Of a DNA stretch of 64,000 nt, positions 10,628 through 23,428 are shown one piece after another (position 1 is the first letter of the stretch; each line of letters begins with the position of its first letter). The notes under the pieces were generated by a model. That model did not search any database. It was not told the origin of the DNA and saw only the letters and a program-made list of their open reading frames with translations. Origin of the DNA: Canna indica (lineage: Eukaryota > Streptophyta > Magnoliopsida > Zingiberales > Cannaceae); NCBI GenBank assembly GCA_034359265.1, contig CP136890.1:28810501-28874500 (forward strand). The letters run 5' to 3'. Both the position numbers and the translations under genes were made by a program.

Positions 10628-13072
10628 TGTCACGCCCCAACTCAGGGTACGCGTGACCTGCCAGGGTACGAGTCAGTACCCCGAAGCCTACACTATGCAC
10701 TGACCAACAACTCATAGGAAGATAACCTGAACATATCAAGTAATAAACAAAACAACAGTACCAACTTTATTAAATGTTTGAAATCAATTTAATCAAACCA
10801 AGTCCTAAAACATCACAAGTTTCAAATGAACATCCAAAGGTTTTCCAAATAAAACATTTCAAAGTTTTACAGAAATAACACAGTGCATACATCAGACTCT
10901 ACTAAACATGACTACTACTAACAATTGCTAGCTATGAGATCTGCACCCACGCTTGCTCTCCTGCGTGCCATGCCACCAAGCAGTACCTCACTGGTCGGGC
11001 TCTGCAAAACAACAATAAAGGAAACCGTGAGTTCACGAGGAACTCAGTGAGCGATTCATTCGAACCTCCACTTAAAGCCTTGACAATCACATATATAAGG
11101 AATTAATATAAAATCACATTCCAGAAGTAATCAGTGTGCTAGCACAGATGAGTGGATGAACCGACCTCTCTGGCCCATATCTATGATGATAGCTCGACCA
11201 ATAATGGCCTAAAGTATATGTAGAAGGTGCGGTTCTTCCTTCTATTTAACCCGGCCGATCGGCCTACTCAAACCAACCCCTACGGGCTCCTCAATTAGAA
11301 CTTTTATACTTTGGATTCGTCAACTAGGATGGCCACTAGTTTCAGAGATCCTCCAGGTTAGGGATAGCTAGTCCCACCCACTCGGGTCTACCGTCAGCGT
11401 GGCCCACTAACGAAATCTCAAGACCCTCCGCCACTCGGGTCTAACACCTAGCAGGCCTATTGGTGCAATCTCAAGACCCTATAAATCACTGAGTCGTGTG
11501 GTAGCCATTCGGCTAACGACACTTCTCAGTAGATCATCAACCACAACCAAAACCAAGTTGTGCAAGTATACTATGTTTTGCTTTTCGGGCATTGCCCATA
11601 TCCGACCCCTTACCCTAGGGTCGCATTGTTTCCTTAAATGACGAGCTTAGTAAGTATATCTTGTCTCTAGGTTAAATGTCACCACTAGTCACCTAAACCA
11701 TTCTTCCTAGATTGAACGACTTGCCGACTATGAAGGCACTCAGCCTACCATTGTCACGTCACTTACCAAATTAATCATGGGTAGCAACATCATGAAGGAA
11801 CCGAATTAAAGAGGTAAATAATTCAGTGATTAAACCAATAAGGAACATACACTAAGCATAGCAACAATTAAACATGATATGAGAAATTAAATTAAACCTT
11901 TCTTTGAATACATATACCATAACCATCATATCCATATGAGCATTAGCAAGAACATTTCCAAAATATGATGATGTAGATCTATCACTAAACAATTCATATG
12001 ACAAGCGAGAAGTTTTGTAACATGAATATGAATTAGCATCGAACGAGAAGGTATGAACAACTACTCAAAATCATTCGGTTTCCCCCTTTACCCTTGCTCA
12101 GCCGAAGCTTGAGCAAGGTAACCCTTGCTCGACTGAACCCAATAGATGGGAAGGGGCTGAAATTTCATCCATAATTTATATGCATCGATCTACGGATCTA
12201 ATGTTTAACAAGAAAACATAACTTGGAACCATGCATTTTAACTCAAGCAGTCCACACTCCCCACTCATACCACCGCTCGGCCGACTCAAGCAGGGTAAAC
12301 CCTTGTTCGGCCGAGTCCTCAAATTGAAGGGGCATGGCTTCAACAAGAACAAAAAATAAATCCATAGATCTAGCATATCATGAACACCAAAGCGATCTAC
12401 GGGTTGCGAAACGAGCGAGGAAATTTTGGGGAAAATTTCGGCATGACCTTTCCCCTATTTTCTCAACTCGGCAGCCCACAAAATGCGATAAAACACGATC
12501 TAATACATAAAATCACAGATACATACATCAATTTAAAACTCTACTCGAAGAAACACATTGATCGGCAAGAACTCACGAAGAAAATCAAATTTCATATCTC
12601 TTAGGGCCGGCCACTCGCCTTCGTTCAAAGGCTACATTAACCACTCACCTCAATTTGATCTAAAGACAAGATCGAAGAAGACAAACTCCGAGATCCCGGC
12701 GTAAACGCGAGCTCGATATCGATCTCCCTCTCCCCCTTGGGCTGTGTACGGCTCCTCCCTTGTGTCGCACGGCTGCCAAGATGAGGGGTTTTATTCCCCT
12801 CATCACTTGACCCTTTTACCCCTACGCAATGACTTAAAGCCCTCTCATACGATTCCACCTAACCCAGTCCGAGTCCGACTCGATCCGTGGACTAAACTTA
12901 ACCCAAACTTGAGTCAACAATATGATCATCCACTCAACCACTAACACTTCAATAAGACTTAAATAAATTTTTACCTGCTATACGAGGCGAGCACGCGACT
13001 CAACTCGGCTAGCTCCCGACTCGATGGGCTGCACCACGAGAAATTTTATATTAGGAAACCCCGGGTATTACA
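10628..13072 (-). repeat. 3' LTR of the Tekay-like element
   Basis: On the minus strand it starts TGTAATACCCGG at 13072 and ends GGGGCGTGACA at 10628. It is longer than its partner, which has lost about 240 bp (near 23110) and a shorter block (near 22090). Confidence 0.92.
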
Positions 13073-13090
13073 ACCTTCCACCCTTAAGGG
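13073..13090 (-). other. Polypurine tract of the Tekay-like element
   Basis: On the minus strand CCCTTAAGGGTGGAAGGT precedes the LTR start. Confidence 0.85.
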
Positions 13091-13392
13091 AAATTCATCC
13101 TTGAATTTTGTTGGGTTACAAGGACTTACCGGCTCTTGAAACAAGGAAGGGTAGCGCTCTCTCATGTCCCGGTCTACCTCCCAAGTGGCCTCTTACCCGG
13201 AGTGGTGCTCCCACCTAACTTTTACCAAAGGAATGTCCTTGGACCTCAGCTTCCTGATCCGCTGATGAAATATCTCCACTAGCCTCTCCTCATACGAGAC
13301 CGCTGTGTCCACCTCAACCGCAGTCGGCTCAATCACATGGGATTCATCCTTCACATACCTCCAGAGCATTGACACATGGAAAACTGGGTGAA
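13091..13392 (-). pseudogene. Integrase C-terminus (chromodomain region) of the Tekay-like element
   Basis: The minus strand encodes ..PVFHVSMLWRYVKDESHVIE.., then RKLRSKDIPLVKVRWEHHSG, and, after a stop near 13191 (TAA for AAG), EATWEVD.. to the end before the polypurine tract. This is the tail of the polyprotein begun at 21051, separated from the core by the solo LTR at 13398-14801. It keeps the chromodomain residues that the plus-strand copy has lost. Confidence 0.85.
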
Positions 13393-13397
13393 CTCTA

Positions 13398-14801
13398 TCT
13401 TGGCTTAAGGGGTTCTCTTAAGCCTTGATCTTTATATTGATGATAACAAATAAGTATTTAATCCATATGTGAAGTTTTGAGTTCAGGATGAGGTTGCCAA
13501 AAGCATGCCAAGTTCGCTCAAATGAATCGGAAGAAAAGATCGTCAAAGAAACGGAAGAAGAAAACATCAAAGAAAGGCTCGGGCATAAGTCAAATAGATA
13601 TATTGTAATATACCCCTAGGACGACCTTATCCCAAGCCTAATTGTATAGTTATCCAAGTTAGAACTTGGTAACTAAATCCATAAAAAAGGCATGTAAAAA
13701 TTTCAAGTTGAAATCAGCCTCAGCTTGCATTCGGTCGACTGGTCAGTCGACCGAACATGGCAGTATCGTTGGCAGCAGCCAATACGGTCGACCAACCGGT
13801 CGACCGAATGATTCGAAAAAGTGGCAGTAGCCGTAGAAGGCTGCGTCGGTTGATCGGTTGGTCAACCGACCGAAGCCAAAAATGGGCAGAATGTTCATCG
13901 GTCAATCGGTTTGAGGATCTCAAATCGTGCGACCCTGGCTCCACTGATTTGGTCGATCGACTGGTCGACCAAATGTGGGATTGATAATTTTGCGATAGTC
14001 GGTCGACCCGTTGGTCAACCGAGCACTCACATAAGCCAGTGGTCGCATTGGCGGTCGATCAGTCGATCGACCGGCCAAACGACCGAACGACATCAACGGC
14101 TATTTTTTCGCCCGTTGAATGGTCCGTTCGGGTGTGGGGTTATAAATACCCCACACCTAACTTCTTTAAAATTTCTTACATAATTTATTAAGAAATTAAA
14201 GAAGTGTTTTAAGCCTTCAAAAAGATTGAATTGCTACGCGCCCTCTGCTTCTGTCAACAACTCATTTTGAGCGCTGCTTCCCTGCTTTCTTCATCCTTGC
14301 TGCAACTGAAAGAGTCATCCTCCCGCAAGTTGGAGCTTGAAGGCCTGGGAAAGGAGTATTGGTTCATTTTTACATTCTTAAGCTCTTTCCTCTGTATTTG
14401 AAGTTTATTGTAAACTTATTTTTCATTTGAGATAGGTGCTAGGTGTGCTAGGAAACACTTAGGGAAAACTTTATAGGATTGTGTTTTGCCTAGGTGAATA
14501 GGATTGAGGGGTTCTCAGAGTGGTGAGAAGAGTGTCCTCATTGTATTCAAGGGAAACACAAACTCTATAAAGTAGTGGTTAGAAATCCTTGGTAAGGAGC
14601 CAAGGTAGTGGAGTAGGCAGTTGGCCGAACCACTATAATTACTCTTGTCTGCATTGCTTACTTGCTTTTTTCATTGCTATTAATATTTGATCACATCTCT
14701 TGTTAAGAAACACTTGCACCTAAGTGAAGATAAAATTGAGCAAAAAGAAAAGAATTGAAGAAGGGGACAAACACTATTCTAGTGTCAGATTTCACACAAC
14801 A
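13398..14801 (+). repeat. Solo LTR related to family A (variant)
   Basis: It begins TCTTGGCTTAAGG (first TG changed to TC) and ends TTTCACACAACA. TSD ctcta/ctctg at 13393-13397 and 14802-14806. The integrase reading frame resumes exactly on both sides. It has the TTGATGATAACAAA motif near the start, a GGTCGACC-rich array, the AACGG/CCGTT dyad, a TATA box and the TAGTGG...CCACTA block (about 14606-14637). Its U3 differs clearly from the other family A LTRs. Confidence 0.88.
13730..14148 (+). promoter_or_regulatory. LTR promoter module in solo LTR
   Basis: About a dozen GGTCGACC / GGTCGATC-like palindromic motifs (13730-14090), then CAACGGC...GCCCGTTG (14093-14118), then TATAAATA at 14141-14148. 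Confidence 0.7.
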
Positions 14802-15731
14802 CTCTGCTCAGACTAGGAGGCAAGGATAGTTCATAAGCCACCGTGCCTCTTCGCTTGAGGATAGGGAAATGCCAAATGAACCTAGGGCTCAACTTTTCTT
14901 TCTTCCCAAATCGGAGTACCCCTTTTATAGAAGAAACCTTTAGGAATACCAAGTCGCCCTCAGCGAACTCTATCTCTCTAGCTTTCTTATCAGCATACAT
15001 TTTTTGGCGACTCTGAGCTGCTAATAGCCTTTCTTTTATCAGCTGCACCTTCTTCACCGCCTCCTCAACCAAGTTCGGTCCAGCCAGGAGAATCTCTCCA
15101 GTCTCAAACCAGCCCACAGGAGACCTACACCACCGCCTGTATAATGCCTCAAAGGGAGCCATGCCAATGCTACTGTGATAACTATTATTGTAGACGAACT
15201 CAATCAACGGTAGGTGTTTCTCCCAACCACCTGCTAGGTCTAGAACGTAGGCCCTCAACATATCTTCCAAGGTTTGGATGGTTTTCTCAGACTGTCCGTC
15301 TGTCTGCGGATGGAAGGCCATGTTGAAACGCACTTGAGTGTTCAAGGCTTCTTGGAAAGACTGCCAAAACCGAGCGGTGAACTGGGTACTCCGATCTGAT
15401 ATGATCATCACTGGGGTGCCGTGGTAAGCCACAATCCTGTCTAATAATAGTTGGGCGTACTGCTCCGCAGAGAAGGTAGTCTTCACTGGAATGAAGTGCG
15501 CGGTCTTGGTTAACCGGTCAACTACCATCCAAATGGAGTCAAAGCCGCCTTTTGACTTAGGCAACCCGGTCACCAAGTCCATGGCGATTTTCTCCCACTT
15601 CCACTCGGGCACTTCGAGGTTCTGCATCAACCCCGCGGGCTTCAAATTTTCAGCCTTCACCTGCTGGCAGACCAGACACTTGGATACAAACTCTGCTACC
15701 TCTCTTTTCATATCCTTCCACCAGTAATGCT
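14802..15731 (-). pseudogene. Integrase core of the Tekay-like element
   Basis: An open frame of about 300 codons holds the CLVCQQVK end of the zinc head and the whole DDE core: Asp in AMDLVTGLP, Asp in ISDRSTQFTARFW, Glu in DGQSEKTIQTLED. The linker up to SLSRV follows, where the solo LTR cuts in. The N-terminal part continues past the other solo LTR at 17505. The domain looks intact apart from the two insertions, so those insertions are younger than most point damage elsewhere. Confidence 0.9.
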
Positions 15732-17504
15732 TGTTGGCTTAAGGTTTTCAACCTTGGTCTTAATCTCGGTTTTGATGATAACAAACATGGAACTAATCTT
15801 TCATTTAGAAATCTCGGTTAGCGCTCGACGTCCCTGATCGGAAAAATAGAAGAAATCGGCAAGGATGCTCGTCGGCGCTCGGGATTCTTCAAGAAGTTAG
15901 AGTTTAGGTTTAGGGTGTCTAGATATGTTGTATATCCTCTTTATGATGCAAAGAACTCTAAAACCAAATCTGAAACCCAAAACATAAAAACTCAGAAACC
16001 GCTCTGAAATCCACTAAGCCTAGGGAGCTCCTTGAAGGGCTATATGATCTAGATACTTTCTTGACATAAAAAATGACGGTAATTGTTCCTTGGGTTAAAA
16101 TTAGATAACGAGGTATTTTTTAGAAAATTTTTGAAGCCTTTAGACTACCCTTATTTGACTCGAAAAATTAGAAAATTTTCGTTTTCAGAAAATTTGTACT
16201 AGACCCCAAAAACTAGATTTTCATTCTTAAGGATTTTGATTTTTTAGATATTTTTATTGAATCCAAATGGGAGTTAATTCTTATTTAACATTTATATTTT
16301 AAAGTTATTAACTTAAAATTAATAAATGTTATATAAGTAGACTTAGTGAAGACGGAACCAGAAAATGAACAAACCAAGCCTAACCAAACTGCCCAGTCCA
16401 GGTTCAGTCGACCGAATAGTGTTGAAAATTGACAGTAGTCAATTCGGTCGACCGGTCGGTCGACCGAAGATGGTTAGAAAATGGCAAAAGCTACTTCGGT
16501 CGACCAGGCGGTCGACCGACCGAGGCCAAAAATTGGTAGTAGCTTCGTCGGTCGACCGGATGGCGGATCGCTCAACTCGCGACTCATTCGGTCGATCCAT
16601 CGATCGACCGAACAGAGTAAGTAAAGCAACGATCACGGGTGATCGATCGATCGGTTGACCAACGATCGACCGGCAAGCGATCGAATGGTGGAAACGGCTA
16701 GTTTTCCGCCCGTTGAGCTACCGTTTCATTGAGGGGTTATAAATACTCCTCTCCATCCTTCCTTAAAACCACTTAAAAATTGATCTAAGCTTCCATTGAG
16801 CCAATTCTTGATCATTCTATAGCTTTTCTTGAGCCATCCTTTTGATAACCCTAGTTTCCAAGATACACACCTTGATTTAGCCTTCAAGATTTACCGATTC
16901 ATCATCTCAAGGCATCAAGAGGAACTAGGACTCGTGTTTGGAGCTAAGTATTTGTTGTAGTATTTATTTGCTCCATTACTTGTATATTTTTGTGATTTCT
17001 TTCTTTGTATTCAAGTCTATAAGAAGACCTAGTGTTAGGTCTTGGATGTAAGTGGTTACCTTAGTGTAGAAGGTGTAAAGCCACTTGTGTAAACATAGCT
17101 TACTAGGATTAGTTGAGGTGTCCCTTAGGGTTGAGGTGGAAGAGTGCTCTTGATAAGAAAGCAGAGACTTTCGGGTGTGGAAGTGCCTTAGATTGAGAGT
17201 GAGACTCTTCGAGTCAAAGTCCTCTTTGTATGGGAACCAATTTAATCTAGTAAACTTAGTTTGAAAATCCTAAGCGGGATGCTTAGGTAGTGGAGTAGGC
17301 ATTGGGGCCGAACCACTATAAATCACCGTGTTTGCATTGTTCCTATTTGTGTTTGCTTAATTAACATATCTACTTTGCTTCCGCTTGTTATTTAATTTGT
17401 TAATTGCCTAAGTAATCAACTAAATGATTAAAACCGAAATTAGGCGAAAAGATTAGTAAATATACTATTCACCTCCCCTCTAGTGTAGGCCATTTCACCC
17501 AACA
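15732..17504 (+). repeat. Solo LTR, family A (complete)
   Basis: TGTTGGCTTAAGG start and ATTTCACCCAACA end, with a perfect 5-bp TSD atgct (15727-15731 and 17505-17509). At 1773 bp it is the best reference for the family. The interrupted gypsy frame continues across it. Confidence 0.95.
16385..16745 (+). promoter_or_regulatory. LTR promoter module in solo LTR
   Basis: A GGTCGACC array (16400-16690), then AAACGGC...GCCCGTTG (16693-16716), then TATAAATA (16738-16745). The transcription start is expected some 30 bp after the TATA box. Confidence 0.7.
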
Positions 17505-18440
17505 ATGCTGCCTTAGATCTCGGTACATTTTGGTGGCCCCCCGGGTGCATCGTATAAGTGGAACGATCACCCCACTCCAGAACTTGTCTGCGCACCTCTG
17601 CCATATCTGGCACCATAATTCGATCTTTGACCCTCAGCACACCCTCTGAGTCCAATCTGAATCCATTCTCTGCATCGCCTCTCTGCACTAAGTCCCTCGT
17701 CAGTGCACAAAAGGCGTCCTCTCCCTGCGCGGCACACAACATACCCACCAGTGTGGATTGTACCTGCAGGTGTGCCACCAAGGCACCTGAAGCTGACACT
17801 GTCAAGATCGTACCCCCATCTAGGCACAACACCAGCTCTCGAGCTAAAGGCATTCGCTTGGTTTCCAGATGAGCCAAACTGCCCATGGATTTTCTGCTGA
17901 GAGCGTCCGCTACCACATTGGCTTTCCCCGGGTGGTACATAATAGTGCAATCAAAATATTTTAGGAGCTCCAGCCACCTCCTTTGCCTGAGGTTCAACTC
18001 CTTTTGGGTAAGCAGGTACTGAAGGCTTTTGTGATCCGTATAGATCTCGCAAGTCTCCCCGTACAGATAGTGCCGCCAGAGCTTCAATGCAAAAACCACC
18101 GCTGCTAGCTCTAGGTCGTGCTTCGGGTAGTTCTTTTCATGAACCTTCAACTGGCGAGACACATATGCTATGACTCTGCCAAACTACATCAGAACGTAGC
18201 CTAGGCCAACCCGAGAGGCATCACAGTAAACCACAAACCCTCATGAGTCGGAAGGTACGACCAATATGGGTGCTTACGTCAAGCATTCCTTGAGCTTCTA
18301 AAAGCTCGCCTCACACTTGTCGTCCCAATCAAATTTGATATTTTTCTGGGTCAACCGAGTCAAAGGGGCTGCAATCCTGGAGAAGTTCTCTACGAACTTT
18401 TGATAGTACCCGGCCAACCCAAGAAAACTGCGAACCTCAG
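17505..18440 (-). pseudogene. RNase H and integrase head of the Tekay-like element
   Basis: From high to low coordinates: FLGLAGYYQKFVENFSRIA, the RNase H start WDDKCEASF, CDASRVGLG, then an open frame (18162-17440) with [47 protein letters not shown] and the integrase head STYTMHPG. Stops at 18298-18300 and 18184-18186 are TAG where the plus-strand copy at 3.7 kb has CAG. An extra G in the run near 17541 shifts the frame just before the solo LTR. Confidence 0.87.
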
Positions 18441-19274
18441 TCACACTAGTTGGCCGCCTCTAGTTCTGCACCGCTTCCACCTTCGCAGGGTCTACCCTTA
18501 TCCCTTCCCTAGACACCACATGGCCCAGGAACCCCACACTTTCCAACCAGAATTCACACTTGGAGAACTTAGCAAACAACCGGTGTTCTCTGAGGGTTTC
18601 CAGTACCGCCCTCAATTGCTCGGAGTGCTCCTCCTCACTCTTGGAGTACACTAAGATATGTTGTCAATGAAGACTATCACAAAACTGTCCAGGTACTCCT
18701 TAAATACCCTGTTCATCGGGTCCATGAAGGCAGCAAGTTTATTGGTCAGGCCAAAAGACATCACTAGAAACTCATAGTGTCCATAGCGAGTCCTAAAGGC
18801 ACTCTTAGGCACATCGCAGTCACAAATTCTCAACTGATGGTATTCGGACCTTAAGTCTATCTTCGAAAACCATCGTGCCTCCTGCAGTTGGTCAAACAAA
18901 TCATCTATCCTCTGCAGTGGGTAATGATTCTTGACTGTCACTTTATTCAACTGCCTACAGTCGATGCACATGCGCATAGACCCATCCTTCTTCTTCACGA
19001 AGAGAACCGGAGCACCCCACGGTGAGACACTTGGTCGGATGAAGCCCAGGTCCAGCATCTCCTGAAGTTGTATTTTTAGCTCCCTGAGCTCGACCGGCGC
19101 CATCATATAGGGTGGGATGGAGATCGACTTTACCCTGGGCTGCAAATCAATGCAGAAATCCACTTCCCTCCTAGACGGCAATCCCGGCAGCTCCTTGGGA
19201 AATACATCGGGGAACTCGCAGACTACTTGAGTACCACTGATGTCCCCAGCCACATCTCCCTTTTCCTCTGCCAC
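18441..19274 (-). pseudogene. Reverse transcriptase of the Tekay-like element
   Basis: RT palm and fingers are clear: [95 protein letters not shown]. The catalytic motif reads FIDN instead of FIDD, so the second Asp is lost, and LRSEYHQL has Glu for the usual Gly. A one-base insertion directly after it (about 18653) shifts the frame into the thumb (18651-18460: [19 protein letters not shown]). RT would copy element RNA into cDNA, but this one cannot. Confidence 0.9.
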
Positions 19275-19299
19275 AGATACAAAGGCCAGAAAGGACTGG

Positions 19300-19767
19300 C
19301 AGCCCCCCCTGAATCAGTTTACGAGCCTTAAGGGCTGAGACGACCCCAATTGGCTCACTCCTTCCCTCCCCTTGGAAGGTGAACTGTGGCAACTCGGGCT
19401 TGCTGAACATGACTGTCTTAGCCCTATAATCCAGCAACACAAAGTGCTCCGCCAACCAATCCATGCCGAGAATGACATCAAGCTCAAGCGTGGGCAGAAG
19501 TGTCAAATCTGCCCTCAACGCATGGCCGCAGATGAGCACTTCGCAGCCTTGAAAAATTGATTTGGATAAGATTGCCTCGCCCGTAGGCGTTGACACTAGA
19601 AATGGCCCGTTGAGGAAAGAAGGTTCCATAGGTAACCCAGCAGCAAACTTGGCAGATACAAACGAGTGCGTAGCACTCGGATCAAACAGAACATATGCAG
19701 CAGATGAACATACTAAAATAGTATCTGTCACTACTGCTCTAGACGCCTCTGCCCCCTCGCGGTTCAT
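19300..19767 (-). pseudogene. Retropepsin-like protease of the Tekay-like element
   Basis: RVP_2-type aspartic protease: VLFDPSATHSFVSAKFA, then LPTLELDVILGMDWLAEH, the usual second signature. The active-site triplet expected as Asp-Ser/Thr-Gly reads Asp-Pro-Ser, so activity is doubtful. The frame continues towards the RT connection. Confidence 0.85.
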
Positions 19768-21051
19768 GGCTTAAACTCAGGCAGACGGTTTCTTAGAGTG
19801 GCTAGCCTGTGGTCCTCTGCTCTGCATCTGACCCTTCTGTTCCACTGACCCCACTGATATCAGCGCTTTTCCCTTTGACGGCTCAGTTCTCTGACCACCT
19901 ATGTCCGGGCAATCCTTCCAAAAGTGTCCCACCTGCCCACATTTGAAACACACATCTGTGCGGCCATAGCATGCACCCCAGTGTTTCTGGTTACAACGAC
20001 CACACTACGGCAAGTCCGACCTCTGCGTAACGCCCCCTGACTCTGCTTGTCTCGCCATCCCTAACCCTAAGCCTCTGCGGCCCGTCTACTACTGTGCCCA
20101 CGATTCTGCTGGTGATCTGCGGCGGTCACAGTTCCCTACGAATGCCAAGGCCGACCTCCTGACCCTTGAGACCGAAACTTTTTCTTGAGCGGCCCATCTT
20201 TCCTCTCGAACGGCCCAGTGCTTGCTTTCGGAGGGCCTCATCCACTACCCGTGCAAATGTGGAGTCCTCGGTGTAGTGGATAAGCCTGCCTATCTGAGGT
20301 CTCAGTCCCTCCACGAACCTCTTCACCCTGGCGGTCTCGGTAGCCACTAAAGTTGGGTGGTACCTAGAGAGCCGGGTGAATTCTATTTCATACTCAGCTA
20401 CTGTCATACCTCCAGTCTGGCGCAACAGCTCAAAATCTCGTGCCCGCTTATCACAAACCTCATCGACAAATACGATTCCTCTATAGCTGCCCTAAATTCT
20501 TCCCAGGAGAGAGGTGGTGCGTGTGCTGCCCTACGGCCCCTCCAAGTGTGCAACCAATATTTGGCAGGTCCTCTTAGCTGCAAACTGACCATGGATCCCT
20601 ACGCCGCCGATGATGAACATCCCAGCTCTAGACACAGCTCCTAGCAGTCCCCCAGAAACTCGGTGACCTCCACTTGCCGATCTGTACCGGTGAATACTGG
20701 CGGCCTGAACTTGATGAAGTCGGCGTATGTAGGTTCTCCTGGGTCCCTGACCTGCGGCGCCACCTGTTCCGCCACCTCCGATACCCCAGGGGCTGTGGGT
20801 ACCGGCTTGGGCAGCTGCTGTAGCTGCTGCTGTATCTGCAATCTCAACTCCTGCTCCCTGGGGAGCGCTTCTGTTAGTTGAGCTACTTGTGCCTGAAGTT
20901 GCACAACTGCCGAATCCTGGCTCTCTACCTCAGACTGCTCTCTGTCACGGCCCCGGCCCTGACCTCGGACTCGTCCCTGGCCTCGGTCTCGGCCCCGGCG
21001 TTCAGTGGAATTGCTACCACTGCCACTCAGAGCAACATTTCAGGCCTCCAT
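19768..21051 (-). pseudogene. GAG of the Tekay-like element
   Basis: The start ATG at 21051 is followed at codon 4 by TGA. An Arg/Gly-rich N-terminus and a Gln/Leu-rich coiled coil (about 20904-20800) come next. The retrotransposon gag fold follows in shifting frames: YADFIKFRPPVFTGTD, LQLRGPAKYWLHTWRGR, GGMTVAEYEIEFTRLSRY, RVKRFVEGLRPQI. A Cys-rich stretch near 19990 and a CCHC knuckle, CFKCGQVGHFWKDC (about 19950-19909), would bind RNA. At least two frameshifts and several stops break it. Confidence 0.85.
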
Positions 21052-21247
21052 CACACTAGCATAAAATAATAAGGTCACCATTAATTTTAACCAACTCATT
21101 AAATTAAAATTTAAGCTACTAACCGCATGGTGCGCTGAGTGCAATCGTGGTTGTCCGATCTCATAGCATAACTATACCACATATAGACATGCTAGCATAT
21201 GCCTTGTGCAGTACCCACTTCCTAGTCGTAGTCAAGACCTAACCTGA

Positions 21248-21260
21248 CGTTCTGATACCA
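21248..21260 (-). other. Primer binding site, initiator Met tRNA (variant)
   Basis: TGGTATCAGAACG on the minus strand, 4 bp after the 5' LTR. It matches the initiator-Met site for its first ten bases. Confidence 0.85.
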
Positions 21261-21264
21261 ACTT

Positions 21265-23428
21265 TGTCATACCCTAACTCAGGGTACGCGTGACCTGCCA
21301 GGGTACGAGTCAGTACCCCGAAGCCTACACTATGCATTGACCAACAACTCATAGAAAGATAACCCGAACATATCAAGTAATAAATAAAACAACAGTACCA
21401 ACTTTATTAAATGTTTGAAATCAGTTTAATCAAACCAAGTCCTAAAACATCACATGTTTCAATAAACATCCAAAGGTTTTCTAAATAAAACATTTAAAAG
21501 TATTACATAAATAACACAGTGCATACATCAGACTCTACTAGACATGACTATGACTAACAACTACCAGCTATGAGATCTGCACCCATGCCTGCTTTCCTGC
21601 GCACCATGCCACCAAGCCGTACCTCACTGGTCGGGCTCTGCAAAACAACAATAAAGGAAACCGTGAATTCACGAGAAACTCAGTGAGCGGTTCTTTCGAA
21701 CCTCCACTTAAAACCTCAACAATAACATATATAAGGAATTAATATAAAATCACATTCCAGAAGTAATCAGTGTGCCAGCATGGATGACTGGATGAACCGG
21801 CCTTTCGGGCCCATATCCATGATGATAGCTCGACCAATAATGGCCTAAAGTATATGTAGAAGGTTCGATTCTTCCTTCTATTTAACCTGGCCGATCGGCC
21901 TACTCAAACCAGCCCCTACAGGCTCCTCAATTAGAACTTTTATACTTCAGATTCGTCAACTAGGATGGCCACTAGTTTCAGAGATCCTCCGAGTTAGGGA
22001 TAGCTAGTCCCACCCACTCGGCTCTACCGTCAGCGTGGCCCACTAACGAAATCTCAAGACCCTCCGCCACTCGGGTCTAACACCTAGCGGGCCCGCTGAG
22101 TCATGTGGTAGCCATTCGGCTAACGATACTTCTCAGTAGACCATCAACCACAACCAAAACCAGGTTGTGCAAGTATACTATGTTTTGCCTTCCGGGCATT
22201 GCCCATATCCGACCCCTTACCCTAGGGTCGCATTGTTTCCTTAAATGAAGAGCCTAGTAAGTATATCTTGTCTCTAGGTTAAATGTCACCACTAGTCACC
22301 TAAACCATTCTTCCTAGATTGAACGACTTGCCGACTATGAGGGCACTCGGCCTACCATTGTCAAGTCACTTACCAAATTAATCATGGGTAGCAACATCAT
22401 GAAGGAACTGAATTAAAGAGGTAAATAATTCAGTGATTAAACCAATAAGGAACATACACTAAGCATAGCAACAATTAAACATGATATGAGGAATTAAATG
22501 AAACCTTTCCATGAATACATATACCATAACCATCATATCCATATGAGCATTAGCAAGAACATTTCCAAAATATGATGATGTAGATCTATCACTAAACAAT
22601 TCTTATGACAAACGAGAAATTTTGTAACATGAATATGAATTAGCATCGAACGGGAAGGTATGAACAACTACTCAAAATCATTCGATTTCCCCCTTTACCC
22701 TTGCTCGGCCGAAGCTTGAGCAAGGTAACCCTTGCTCGGCTGAACCCTATAGATGGGAAGGGGCTGAAATTTCATCCATAATTTATATGCATCGATCTAC
22801 AGATCTAATGTTTAACAAGAAAATATAACTCGGAACCATGCATTTTAACTCAAGCAGTCCACACTCCCCACTCATACCACTGCTCGACCGACTCAACCAA
22901 GGTAAACCCTTGTTCGGCCGAGTCCTCACATTGAAGGGGCATGGCTGCAACAAGAACACAAAATAAATCCATAGATCTAGCATATCATGAACACCAAAGC
23001 GATCTACGGGCTGCGAAACGAGCGAGGAAATTTTGGGAAAAATTTCGGCATGACCTTTCCCCTATTTTCTCAACTCGGCAACTGACAAAATGCGAGAAAA
23101 CACTATCTAACACATTGAGTCACACAGCTGCCAAGATGAGGGGTTTTATTACCCTCATCACTTGACCCTTTTACCCCTACGCAATGACTTAAACCCCTCT
23201 CATACGATTCCACCTAACCCGGTCCGAGTCCCGACTCGATCCGCGGACTAAACTCAACCCAAACTTGAGTCAACAATATGATCATCCACTCAACCACTAA
23301 CACTTCAATAAGACTTAAATAAAATTTTACCTGCTATATGAGGCGAGCACGCGACTCGACCCGGCTAGCTCTCGACTCGATGGGCTGCACCACGAGAAAT
23401 ATTATATTAGGAAACCCCGGGTATTACA
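21265..23428 (-). repeat. 5' LTR of the Tekay-like element
   Basis: On the minus strand it starts TGTAATACCCGG at 23428 and ends GGGTATGACA at 21265. It is flanked on the right by TSD tctct. It is shorter than the 3' LTR because of internal deletions. Confidence 0.92.

Larger units (their letters stand above)
10628..23428 (-). mobile_element. Ty3/gypsy chromovirus (Tekay/Del-like), complete but broken
   Basis: This is a full-structure element on the minus strand: 5' LTR 21265-23428, primer site 21248-21260, gag, protease, reverse transcriptase, RNase H, integrase, polypurine tract 13073-13090, 3' LTR 10628-13072. A perfect 5-bp TSD, tctct, flanks it (10623-10627 and 23429-23433). Two solo LTRs later inserted in its pol gene (13398-14801 and 15732-17504). 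Without them it measures about 9.6 kb. The coding region has several stops and frameshifts, so it is dead. Confidence 0.93.
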
